Of a DNA stretch of 8,690 bases, positions 1-6,510 are shown piece by piece. Both the position numbers and the translations under genes were made by a program. The notes below the pieces were generated by a model. It did not search any database. It was not told where the DNA came from and was given only the letters and a program-made list of their open reading frames with translations. The number at the start of each line of letters is the position of its first letter. The stretch's first letter is position 1. The stretch is from Oscillospiraceae bacterium (GTDB lineage Bacteria; Bacillota; Clostridia; Oscillospirales; Ruminococcaceae), in assembly GCA_022511485.1 (NCBI GenBank), contig JAFLUJ010000029.1, forward strand, positions 1-8,690. The letters are read 5' to 3'.

Positions 1-105
1 GTTTTCCCCAGTAAGAGTACAGAAATAATTTTCCAAATTATGATTTACATTATTGTTCACAATATATTATTCATGAATTACCCTGTTCAGCAGCCCCGCT
101 TTATT

Positions 106-2493
106 TTATTCAGCTTCTGAAAATTCGTATAGGGGCAATGCGCCCTCTGAACGTAAAATGGATTTTTTATTTTTCTTCTGATTGTAGAGGTAATTGTCCG
201 CCTGTGCAAGTATCTTTGAAAGCTCCACGTCCTCGCCGCAGTTAAAGGCGTAAACACCGACGCTCATATGGACAATATAGGGCTTGTCATGACCTTTGTT
301 TAAGTTATCCGAAGCCTTTTGTATACGTGAGCGTACGATATTAACTATCTCATCCTCTGTGCTTTCGCCATCTACCATTGCAAATACGGAAAATTCATCT
401 CCGCCGATACGTCCGATAATATCAGAGCTTCTGAATGAATCACTCAGTATCTTTGCTGCGCTCTTTATGGCGAAATCTCCGTCCTCATGACCGAAGGTAT
501 CGTTAATTATTTTCAGACTGTCAAGATCCGCGAAAATAACCATAGCCGCCTTTCCTTCATTAACAGGGGAGGATATTACACTATTCGCCTGTGCAAAGAA
601 GCCTCTGCGGTTATAAACACCGGTAAGCTCGTCAAGCTTGGAAACTGTATCAAGCTGAAGATTTTTTTCTTTTATCTGTGCAAGGGTCTGTTCAAGCTCA
701 AGCCGGATGGCTTCCTTATCCTGAATAAGCCGGAGTATTTTCATCGCCGCACAAAGCTGAGCAGCAAGTGAGCTGACATAGTAGAAATACTCGTCCTCGA
801 TCTCACTCAGGAAAAGTCCGTAGTGATCCTCATTGAGGAAAATTGCCGAAAGCACCATAGTAAGCTGTCTGTCAGTGGGTATATACTGATGATTGAACAG
901 ATGACGTATGGAAAGCTCCTGATCCTCGGTAGGAATGATCTCCGAAACATCGCCGTTATGGTAGGATTTCAGAAGCACCTTTGCCGGAGGCTCCCATAGC
1001 TGCCCGTTTTTGTGGGTTATGGTATCCTGAAAAACGTAAATATAGCTGCTTTTCATATTAAGACGCGTCAGCTTGTCGGTAACAGAACCATAGCTGGAAT
1101 CATCATAGCTGTCAAAAAGAAGCATATCCTTTGTTATGGAGTTTGACTGCCATGTGAGGAAGTTCACATCATCCACTCGTTTTTCACAGTATGTTACGCC
1201 CGCTTTTACAAGCATCTGGTACATACTTATAAAGATCAGAGCAATAGCTTTCTTATCATCGCTGCTTTCCAGACCGGATGAAAAACGCTGGCTCATATAG
1301 TCGATCACAGTGCATAATCTGTCATGGTCAACATATTTCATATTTTTAACGGTAAGCAGATCCTCAAAACCGCCCGGAATATATTCCTTAGCTTCTTTAG
1401 TAATAGCAATACCGCCCTGACCGTCAGATCTCAGGACCTTGAAAATATTTCTGAAATACTCGGTGAACTCTTCCTTGACCTCGGATACAGCACTGCTGGT
1501 CTTGTAATTGTCAAACAGGTACTTAGTCATTGCCGATACAGCCTGCTCATCAGAGCGGCACCAGCAATGGTTAAATACGAAAATATCACTGTATGTATTA
1601 TTTCCGGTATCAGAATGCTTGCTGCACCCGCAGGAACGCCGTTTTACCATTAATGAGCGCACCTGTCTGCTTTTAAGCGAGCCTCCGTTTTTGAGAGCCT
1701 GACACTCGATCACAGCGTCATATCCTATCTCGGAAGCGTCTGCATTTACCGTTGTAAGCGGAGGCGCAAGAGTAGCTGCGTCCGGCGTGTCATCAAATCC
1801 GGTGACAAGAATATCCCGTCCTACTTCTATGCCACGCTTTTCAAAGACCTCATATGCACCCAGTACCATGGCGTCATTTGCAAAAGCAATTGCCTCCAAG
1901 TCGGGACAGCGGTCTAAAAGCTCTTCGACCGTTTCCTGACTATAGGGTGAAAATCTTCCGTATACTATCCTGTCTTCTTCCACAGGTATGCCATGCTTTT
2001 CAAGAGTTTCTTTATAAACGCTCAGTCTTTCAATAGCATCGCCGTTTGTTTCCGGACCGCTTACAAATCCTATTTTTTTACACTTGTGTTCAGTAATGAG
2101 ATGCTCGATACACTCCCGTATGCCGCTTTTGTTGTCGAAGCAGACTGACGGGTATCCCTCGATCTCACTGGCAAGAGTGATTATAGGGATATTTCCCAGA
2201 CTATCCAGAAATTCTTTTTTTCTTTCATAAGAAAGGGAGCTTCCTATAGTTCCTGCAAGAACAAGAAGCACATCTATATCCTCGGGAAAGGCATATGAAA
2301 ACAGAGTATTATATTGATATTCATATTTGGTACGTTCCTTGTCAGCATAAACGCCCTCAATGTATCTTCCGGGAAAAATAAACAGATTTGCATCGATCTC
2401 CCTTGCTCCGATAATTGCTCCCCGGCATACAGCTCCGGCAAAATCGTCTTCAAGGTGACTTATCATCAAGCCGATATTAAGACGTCTGTCCAT
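106..2493 (-). CDS. Cytoplasmic diguanylate cyclase with LacI-type ligand-binding sensor domain
   Basis: This 795-residue protein should make cyclic di-GMP from two GTP in response to a small ligand. Residues about 4-285 form a LacI/periplasmic-binding-like domain (N-terminal NIGLMISHLEDDFAGAV; the LacI signature GFDDTPDAATLAPPLTTV near 230-250) that ends in a CGCS motif near 288. The helix-turn-helix of LacI repressors is missing, so it should not bind DNA through that domain. Residues about 456-585 look GAF-like, and a coiled coil (about 585-618) joins them to the GGDEF domain (from DELTG at 621). The catalytic signature GGDEF is intact at 697-701, the metal-binding DLD is at 656-658, and an RSSD inhibition site sits at 688-691, exactly five residues before GGDEF. 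There is no membrane helix or signal peptide. The start has AGGAGG seven bases upstream. The catalytic call is firm. The ligand (probably a sugar) and the GAF assignment are inference. Confidence 0.95.
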   Translation of the reverse strand: MDRRLNIGLMISHLEDDFAGAVCRGAIIGAREIDANLFIFPGRYIEGVYADKERTKYEYQYNTLFSYAFPEDIDVLLVLAGTIGSSLSYERKKEFLDSLGNIPIITLASEIEGYPSVCFDNKSGIRECIEHLITEHKCKKIGFVSGPETNGDAIERLSVYKETLEKHGIPVEEDRIVYGRFSPYSQETVEELLDRCPDLEAIAFANDAMVLGAYEVFEKRGIEVGRDILVTGFDDTPDAATLAPPLTTVNADASEIGYDAVIECQALKNGGSLKSRQVRSLMVKRRSCGCSKHSDTGNNTYSDIFVFNHCWCRSDEQAVSAMTKYLFDNYKTSSAVSEVKEEFTEYFRNIFKVLRSDGQGGIAITKEAKEYIPGGFEDLLTVKNMKYVDHDRLCTVIDYMSQRFSSGLESSDDKKAIALIFISMYQMLVKAGVTYCEKRVDDVNFLTWQSNSITKDMLLFDSYDDSSYGSVTDKLTRLNMKSSYIYVFQDTITHKNGQLWEPPAKVLLKSYHNGDVSEIIPTEDQELSIRHLFNHQYIPTDRQLTMVLSAIFLNEDHYGLFLSEIEDEYFYYVSSLAAQLCAAMKILRLIQDKEAIRLELEQTLAQIKEKNLQLDTVSKLDELTGVYNRRGFFAQANSVISSPVNEGKAAMVIFADLDSLKIINDTFGHEDGDFAIKSAAKILSDSFRSSDIIGRIGGDEFSVFAMVDGESTEDEIVNIVRSRIQKASDNLNKGHDKPYIVHMSVGVYAFNCGEDVELSKILAQADNYLYNQKKNKKSILRSEGALPLYEFSEAE

Positions 2494-2528
2494 ACAGTTC
2501 CCTCCTTTATATATAAAAACACATTGTA

Positions 2529-2557
2529 ATTATATCACAATTTAATTTTTCTTAAAA
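2529..2557 (-). promoter_or_regulatory. Extended -10 promoter of the diguanylate cyclase gene
   Basis: On the minus strand a perfect TATAAT (2529-2534) is preceded by TG at the extended -10 position. The -35 region (TTTTAA at 2552-2557, 17-base spacer) is poor, as is often tolerated with an extended -10. It lies about 36 bases before the start codon and downstream of the hairpins that close the preceding gene, so the cyclase is probably its own transcription unit. Confidence 0.6.
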
Positions 2558-2606
2558 GCGCAAATGTTATATTTTCTATGAATAAACGTTTAAGGCAATA
2601 TCGGAA

Positions 2607-2634
2607 AGATCCCGGAGAATTTCCTCCGGGATCT
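2607..2634 (-). terminator. Strong hairpin, probable terminator of the U32-like gene
   Basis: A perfect 11-bp inverted repeat (AGATCCCGGAG / CTCCGGGATCT) with a 6-base loop lies downstream of the minus-strand U32-like gene and before the promoter of the cyclase gene. On the minus strand only a short T stretch (TTT then CC) follows, so it is a GC-rich stem with a weak U-tract. It may terminate poorly or act as a 3' stabilising structure. Confidence 0.6.
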
Positions 2635-2651
2635 GGATCATAGTATATTTA

Positions 2652-2671
2652 CCGGATACGCGGGTATCCGG
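2652..2671 (-). repeat. Second hairpin between U32-like gene and cyclase gene
   Basis: An 8-bp perfect inverted repeat (CCGGATAC / GTATCCGG) with a 4-base loop starts 25 bases after the stop of the U32-like gene. No T-run follows it, so alone it is not a classical terminator. With the larger hairpin at 2607-2634 it makes a tandem 3'-end structure. Confidence 0.5.
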
Positions 2672-2695
2672 AGCGAAACAGTATCAGGCAGGGAT

Positions 2696-3634
2696 CTATT
2701 TAGGAAAAACCGTAAAATACCTGACAGGTGCTGCAAGAGTGTCTGCAAGTTCAAATCTGACCTTATCTTTAAATTCGCTTTTCGTGAAATAATGCATATA
2801 ACATTCCAGCATATGCATATCGCTGGCAGTCCTTCCTTCCAGCTTGAACTGGTTGAATCCCATAGGAAGATACTTTGATTCGATGTCCTCTGGAGAAATA
2901 TATGTTATATAATTTCTGATCGTAAATATGTTATTGGATCTGTACTGACAAGGAAATTCCTTTATCATTACATTCTCACTGGGTATTCCAAGGGGACTCT
3001 GTGCAGCGGCGCAGACCTTTATCTGATATTCTCCCTCATAACGGTAATGCTCACCGCGTCTCTGACAGTTAGGCTGGCAGCAGGCATTAATAAGTATCTC
3101 ACACCTTGATTTGTCATTGATAAGTGCAAGGTCGTCAAACTTATTGTTCCAGTTGTAATCCAGGACTACAAGATTATAATCCTTATCAAGCTCGGCGTTA
3201 AGATCGTTCATATCCCTTATTTCCTTGCAGGTAGATGAAGTTATCTTATAGTTCGGATAATTTTCCCTGATATACTGCTCAAGTAAAGGAGACATAACAA
3301 TAACCTGATTCATACCGTTGTCAGCCATCTTCATTATCTCATTGCAGACTTTATCGCTGAGATGCTGTTCGGTTATATTGGGATTTGTAAATGTAAACCT
3401 TAGAGGTATCCCTCTGCTGTTATATTCGTGAAGTATCTTTTTGTTCAGCTCGGGATAATATTTTCCCGGGATACATCTTCCGCCGTTCCATACTGCACCG
3501 TCAAAGCTGCCGAAAACAGAAGCGATCTTTATACCCTCCCTGAAATATTCGGGATGCTGTTTCATATAGTCAAAAACCAGCAAATTAAGAGTGTAGTGTG
3601 CCGTAAAGCTTGGGATATGATAGTTTATTTCCAT
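2696..3634 (-). CDS. Peptidase U32-like (COG0826-related) protein
   Basis: This 312-residue protein is probably cytoplasmic, with no signal peptide or membrane helix. Near the C-terminus it carries GFNQFKLEGR (259-268), matching the conserved K-(I/L)-EGR segment of the peptidase U32 family. The middle has a cysteine cluster, C185-C186-xxx-C190, with a further C208 and C229. In U32 relatives such as UbiU/UbiV and TrhP, cysteines in this area hold an iron-sulfur cluster, and these proteins act in RNA or quinone hydroxylation rather than proteolysis. Alternating strands and helices fit a TIM barrel. I chose ATG 3634 because GAAAGGTG lies seven bases upstream; an upstream in-frame ATG at 3703 has no such site and would add a non-conserved extension. 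It is shorter than classical U32 proteins (about 400 residues or more). Substrate unknown; family membership is likely, not certain. Confidence 0.7.
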   Translation of the reverse strand: MEINYHIPSFTAHYTLNLLVFDYMKQHPEYFREGIKIASVFGSFDGAVWNGGRCIPGKYYPELNKKILHEYNSRGIPLRFTFTNPNITEQHLSDKVCNEIMKMADNGMNQVIVMSPLLEQYIRENYPNYKITSSTCKEIRDMNDLNAELDKDYNLVVLDYNWNNKFDDLALINDKSRCEILINACCQPNCQRRGEHYRYEGEYQIKVCAAAQSPLGIPSENVMIKEFPCQYRSNNIFTIRNYITYISPEDIESKYLPMGFNQFKLEGRTASDMHMLECYMHYFTKSEFKDKVRFELADTLAAPVRYFTVFPK

Positions 3635-3708
3635 TTTAAAACACCTTTCATTTGGTTTCATTAAAGAGGGCACAGGACAAAACATCAGCTCTCTTTTACA
3701 CAAACATT

Positions 3709-3714
3709 ATTATA
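3709..3714 (-). promoter_or_regulatory. Candidate -10 element for the U32-like gene
   Basis: A perfect TATAAT on the minus strand lies 75 bases before the chosen start, just after the preceding gene ends. The -35 is weak: CTGACA is present, but only 15 bases upstream. I see no terminator between the TPM gene and this site, so read-through from the upstream operon is also possible. Confidence 0.4.
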
Positions 3715-3731
3715 GGCAACACCGCACACTG

Positions 3732-4532
3732 TCAGCGTCTGCCGCCTCTGCCTCCTCCGCCGTGGCTTCTTCCGCCATGACTGCTGTGGTGACTGCCTCC
3801 GCTGCTGTGACTGCTTTCATCGCTTATTCTTGTGCGGGTGGTAAACTCTCTTATAAAAACATCCCGTCTGTTGTATATGTTTATAGAGTTTCCGTTAAGG
3901 TAGATATTAGGCGGTGCGGCATGATGAAATTTATAATTGCTTGTCACAATGACAACTGCGATCACCGCTGCAATTATTCCCGGGATAGGAGAAAATCTGA
4001 TACCGGACGAGGAGTGTCCCGGATCGTAGTTCTTTCCCTTTGCTCCGATATTGCTGTCAAGCGGAACTGTCCCATTCTTATAAAAATATTCCAGATAATA
4101 ATAGAATTGTTCAAGATTTCCTACATCGTCATAGTTCATATATTTTTTTTCGCAGGCGTCCATCATAGTGTCAAAACGGGAGGTATTAAAGTAGTTCAGC
4201 ACATCTCCGTCCATAGATATAAAACGGTAGTCAATGTCAATAAGATACACTACCGATGACGAATCGCTGCCGAAAGTATCGTCATAGTATTTCTCGGCAT
4301 AGTCTATTGCACGTGAGCCGTTAGTGCCAAGACCTATGTCTGTAGTTACAACAGCGATATTCCATCCGGTAAGCTCTGAGACCCTTTCCTGCTTCTCTTC
4401 AAGCTGCTTTTTTTCGCTTTCACTGAAAAGTCCTGCACGGTCGTCAATGCCGGCAGAATACGCTGAGACCCGGAGCGTAAAAGCTATAACGCATATAAGG
4501 ACCGCAGTGACAGCAGACAATATTTTTCTCAT
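3732..4532 (-). CDS. Secreted, membrane-anchored TPM-domain protein (YdjH-like)
   Basis: This 266-residue protein has an N-terminal signal peptide (MRKILSAVTAVLICVIAF..., likely cleavage after VSA at 24) and a TPM domain at about 27-155. Typical TPM features are YDDTFGSDSSSVVYLIDID and the following RFISMDGDV. After a linker come a membrane helix (about 184-197) and a basic Gly/His/Ser tail (239-266). TPM domains occur in plant photosystem II repair proteins and in many bacterial envelope proteins, where the biochemical role is unsettled. The topology suggests an extracytoplasmic TPM domain and a tail on the other side of the membrane. The start is set by an ATGA overlap of four bases with the preceding zinc-ribbon gene and by an AGGGGGGG stretch 10 bases upstream, which implies coupled translation. 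Size, tail and neighbour resemble Bacillus subtilis YdjH. Domain call firm; role inferred only from context. Confidence 0.88.
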   Translation of the reverse strand: MRKILSAVTAVLICVIAFTLRVSAYSAGIDDRAGLFSESEKKQLEEKQERVSELTGWNIAVVTTDIGLGTNGSRAIDYAEKYYDDTFGSDSSSVVYLIDIDYRFISMDGDVLNYFNTSRFDTMMDACEKKYMNYDDVGNLEQFYYYLEYFYKNGTVPLDSNIGAKGKNYDPGHSSSGIRFSPIPGIIAAVIAVVIVTSNYKFHHAAPPNIYLNGNSINIYNRRDVFIREFTTRTRISDESSHSSGGSHHSSHGGRSHGGGGRGGRR

Positions 4533-5566
4533 GCCAGAAACGCCCCCCCTAAAAATCCGAAAATAAGGAATAACGCCGCAGCCAGAGCCAGGGTCTTTCC
4601 CCATGAAAGCGGAGGTATCCCCGCCAGCTTTCCGGTCTGACCATTTATTGCAAAAAAGTATTTTTTATCCTTGTGGATGTAGGTCATGAACCACACCGGC
4701 AGCATTGCATAATGCCAGTTTGCCTGATCTACCTTAAGCTGGAAATTTACAGGCGACACCGAAGTATATCCGCGTATATCGTCCATAAGAGCCTTCTTAG
4801 CTCCATCCTCCATGCGTTTGCGTATTCTGGGAAATACCTCGTTTCTGTCGACGTCGTATTTATCGGCGTAAAAGCCGCTGAAAAAGTTCATTGAAAAGGG
4901 GACAAAGTCGTTGTAATTGAAGGGTTCAACAGCGTCCATAAGAGCGTCGTCAAGCTTTTTTGAACCGTCTGCCGGAACTCCTCTGTATTCCATTTTTGCA
5001 GCACGTTCAACGGTATACACTCTTGTATGGGTTATACGGTAATCTCCTGAACGATGGGAGGAGATATTTTTTGCATCGCAGACAACAGAAGCGTCTATCT
5101 TGCAGTCTGCAAGCCAGAAGGGAACATACAGTCCCACCATCTTTTCAAGCTGTCCTTTTGATTTGAAATCTCCCGGCAGAAACCATTTTTTAGAACACCA
5201 GTCATGGAAAGCTCTTTCCGCCTGCTCGCGTGTGTATTTGAACGGGATTATCAGTTCCGGCTGAAGCGCTCCGGAGACTCTTCCTTTGAGTGTTACCGCA
5301 TTATGGCAGTAGTGACAGAAGGAAGCGGCAGTATTTTCGTCCGTAACTATCTCCGCTCCGCAGGACTGGCATATGTAAAGGTTTGTATGCTCGCTGAAAT
5401 CGTTTGCAGGAGCATCGGTATCTGTTTTGTTCTGCGGATTAACAGCACCTATCTCTGATTCGGAAAATTCTGAATCACAGAAATCGCAGACAAATTTTTG
5501 CCTGTCCGCTTTAAATTCGACAGTTGCACCACAGTTCGGACATTTAAGCTGTAAAGCTTCGCTCAT
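4529..5566 (-). CDS. Double zinc-ribbon membrane protein (YdjG-like)
   Basis: This 345-residue protein starts with two zinc ribbons: C9-xx-C12 with C27-xx-C30, and C66-xx-C69 with C84-xx-C87. A globular region follows (about 100-315) with conserved-looking aromatic segments such as GLYVPFWLADC and YAMLPVWFMTY, and a C-terminal membrane helix (about 324-343). Such proteins are often annotated as TFIIB-type zinc-ribbon or primosomal-like proteins, but nothing here supports a replication or transcription role. The architecture fits Bacillus YdjG, which works with the TPM protein YdjH at the membrane. ATG 5566 has a perfect AGGAGG eight bases upstream; the in-frame extension to 5653 would run through the gene in front and is rejected. 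It is the second gene of a tight operon, 16 bases after the microprotein and overlapping the TPM gene by four bases. Confidence 0.87.
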   Translation of the reverse strand: MSEALQLKCPNCGATVEFKADRQKFVCDFCDSEFSESEIGAVNPQNKTDTDAPANDFSEHTNLYICQSCGAEIVTDENTAASFCHYCHNAVTLKGRVSGALQPELIIPFKYTREQAERAFHDWCSKKWFLPGDFKSKGQLEKMVGLYVPFWLADCKIDASVVCDAKNISSHRSGDYRITHTRVYTVERAAKMEYRGVPADGSKKLDDALMDAVEPFNYNDFVPFSMNFFSGFYADKYDVDRNEVFPRIRKRMEDGAKKALMDDIRGYTSVSPVNFQLKVDQANWHYAMLPVWFMTYIHKDKKYFFAINGQTGKLAGIPPLSWGKTLALAAALFLIFGFLGGAFLA

Positions 5567-5582
5567 GGGACTGACCTCCTGA

Positions 5583-5720
5583 TCATTTCTTTTTTTTCGT
5601 GAAAATTCCTGCCAGAACAGCACCGATGATAAGTCCGGCAGCAGCAATGACAATTATCAGATAAGTATTTGCTGATACATTTCCTGTATCAGGTATTGCT
5701 GTGAGAACATTAAAAAGCAT
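5583..5720 (-). CDS. 45-residue membrane microprotein with sortase-like sorting signal
   Basis: The whole product is nine residues, then IPDTG (9-13), a short linker, a hydrophobic helix (about 21-40) and TKKKK. This is the layout of a sortase sorting signal (LPxTG-like motif, helix, positive tail), but without a signal peptide and with almost no mature domain. The start at 5720 is set by AAAGGAG seven bases upstream; a longer in-frame start at 5780 would lie inside the promoter. It is the first gene of the operon with the zinc-ribbon and TPM genes, so co-expression is likely. It could be a sortase substrate, a small membrane partner of the two proteins, or a relic. Similar tiny anchor-like ORFs are often annotated in gut Firmicutes. 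Coding status is well supported by the promoter, ribosome site and spacing; function unknown. Confidence 0.78.
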   Translation of the reverse strand: MLFNVLTAIPDTGNVSANTYLIIVIAAAGLIIGAVLAGIFTKKKK

Positions 5721-5751
5721 TACCAAGCTCCTTTCACTTGTCATTAAAAAC

Positions 5752-5780
5752 ATTATAACACTTTTTTTTGAAAATAGCAA
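5752..5780 (-). promoter_or_regulatory. Strong sigma-A promoter of the microprotein/zinc-ribbon/TPM operon
   Basis: On the minus strand: TTGCTA (5775-5780), a 17-base spacer, then perfect TATAAT (5752-5757) with the TGn extended -10. The start codon of the microprotein follows about 31 bases later. This leaves no room for the longer version of that gene. Confidence 0.8.
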
Positions 5781-5837
5781 GCTAAATCATAATTTGCGCG
5801 CCTAAGGCTTTTAAACTTTTTTAAAATGTCCAATGTA

Positions 5838-5859
5838 AACAATTATATACACAATTGTT
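5838..5859. promoter_or_regulatory. Inverted repeat between divergent promoters, candidate operator
   Basis: AACAATT and AATTGTT form a 7-bp inverted repeat with an 8-base spacer, and the right half includes the palindrome ACAATTGT (5851-5858). It lies between the outward-facing promoters of the YdjGH-like operon and the XRE-AbrB regulator, upstream of the regulator's -35. This is a usual place for an operator read by the adjacent regulator. The site is AT-rich, so chance occurrence is possible. Confidence 0.35.
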
Positions 5860-5871
5860 ATCTAAAGTTGG

Positions 5872-5899
5872 TTGAAATAGCCTCCGTTTAGTATATAAT
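5872..5899 (+). promoter_or_regulatory. Sigma-A promoter of the XRE-AbrB regulator gene
   Basis: TTGAAA (5872-5877), a 16-base spacer and perfect TATAAT (5894-5899) lie on the plus strand, 23 bases before the start codon. It faces away from the promoter of the minus-strand operon. Confidence 0.75.
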
Positions 5900-5922
5900 A
5901 GTTTACAAAGGGTGTGATTTGA

Positions 5923-6360
5923 ATGATTAGTATGAATCTCATAAGTCTTAGGAAAAAAAATAACCTCACGCAAGAGGATGTAGCCGAAAAAATAGGAGTG
6001 TCCCGTCAGGCAGTGGCAAAATGGGAAAAGGGAGAAAGCGTCCCGGATATGTACAACTGTATTGCTCTTGCCAAGCTGTTTGACGTAACTATAGACGATC
6101 TTGTGCAGTATTCTGAGAAGGATTCAGGAATGCCGCTTCCTCCCAAGGGGAAGCACTTTTTCGGATCGGTAACTGTGGGAGAACGGGGTCAGATAGTTAT
6201 CCCCAAGCGTGCAAGGGAGATATTCCACATTAATCCCGGAGACAAGGTTGTCATTTTAGGAGACGAGGACAGGGGACTTGCAATTGCGCCGCAAAAGACC
6301 CTGATGGAATTTATCGCCTCAGTCAGCAGTGTTTTCAAGGGAGAGGATCAGAATGACTGA
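5923..6360 (+). CDS. XRE-family regulator with C-terminal SpoVT/AbrB domain
   Basis: This 145-residue protein is a cytoplasmic transcription regulator with two DNA-binding modules. Residues about 4-60 are a Cro/C1 helix-turn-helix (LTQEDVAEKIGVSRQAVAKWEKG is the recognition signature). After a short linker, residues about 80-125 are a SpoVT/AbrB swapped-hairpin domain (GSVTVGERGQIVIPKRARE, then NPGDKVVILGDEDRGLAI). The start at 5923 has AAAGGG ten bases upstream; a second ATG nine bases later is possible. The gene diverges from the YdjGH-like operon, which makes it a candidate regulator of that operon and of itself. Its 3' end overlaps the start of a decayed acyltransferase gene by eight bases, so it was once the first gene of a coupled pair. 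Family assignment is firm, targets are inferred. Confidence 0.92.
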   Translation: MISMNLISLRKKNNLTQEDVAEKIGVSRQAVAKWEKGESVPDMYNCIALAKLFDVTIDDLVQYSEKDSGMPLPPKGKHFFGSVTVGERGQIVIPKRAREIFHINPGDKVVILGDEDRGLAIAPQKTLMEFIASVSSVFKGEDQND

Positions 6361-6459
6361 AAGAAAAAACTATATAGATAATATCCGCCGGGGGACGGTG
6401 GTCTTAGTTATCCTCTATCATGTTTTTATATGTTCAACAGCATAGGGATAATAAGCTAT
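6353..6459 (+). pseudogene. Frameshifted, truncated N-terminus of an acyltransferase-3-like membrane protein
   Basis: An ATG at 6353, inside the end of the regulator gene and six bases after GGGAGAGG, opens a reading frame starting MTERKNYIDNIRR, then LVILYHVF. This is the typical first segment of acyltransferase family 3 proteins (a charged start, then D-N-(I/L)-R and a membrane helix with a histidine). The frame hits TAG at 6443-6445. From the T-run at 6423-6427 onward the next frame reads YMFNSIGIISYG, which continues the protein well, so one missing T explains the break. The residue after DNIR is R where W is common in this family (CGG for TGG). Nothing of the remaining roughly 300 or more residues is present; a terminator hairpin follows at once. 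The family call rests on about 37 residues, so moderate confidence. Confidence 0.6.
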
Positions 6460-6488
6460 GGGGACTGTTTTTCGCAGTCCCCATTTTA
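6458..6488 (+). terminator. Rho-independent terminator after the XRE-AbrB gene and acyltransferase remnant
   Basis: A 10-bp perfect stem (ATGGGGACTG / CAGTCCCCAT) with a 7-base T-rich loop is followed by TTTTA on the plus strand. It ends the regulator transcript. The same hairpin lies 23 bases beyond the stop of the minus-strand gene that converges on it and may serve that side too, although no good T-run follows in that direction. Confidence 0.8.
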
Positions 6489-6510
6489 GTCAATACACGC
6501 AAAAATTGAA

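Noticed and set aside
25..64. Short AT-only hairpins (25-41 and 51-64) as terminator of the cyclase gene
   Set aside because: The stems contain few or no GC pairs and have no T-run; such inverted repeats are expected by chance in AT-rich spacer.
487..771. Plus-strand open frames opposite the GGDEF domain
   Set aside because: They lie antisense to conserved catalytic coding sequence, with no ribosome site or recognisable protein.
2596..2610. CCGATAT on the minus strand as a second sigma-28 -10 element before the cyclase gene
   Set aside because: It reads TCCGATAT, overlaps the terminator hairpin, and has no TAAA at the required distance.
3635..3703. N-terminal extension of the U32-like gene to an upstream ATG
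   Set aside because: The extra 23 residues look like translated leader, no ribosome site precedes the upstream start, the candidate -10 lies immediately before it, and ATG 3634 has a good site.
3765..3820. Direct repeats around GCTGCTGTG-GTGACTGC as a repeat array or recombination site
   Set aside because: They encode the Ser/His/Gly-rich tail of the TPM protein and are explained by low-complexity coding sequence.
3762..4259. 165-codon plus-strand open frame opposite the TPM gene
   Set aside because: It is antisense to a gene with a clear signal peptide, domain and operon context. The frame is open because of the repetitive Gly/His/Ser tail and base composition.
5721..5780. Longer version of the sortase-anchor microprotein starting at 5780
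   Set aside because: The extension overlaps the -35 and -10 of its own promoter and lacks a ribosome site; 5720 has AAAGGAG at the right distance.
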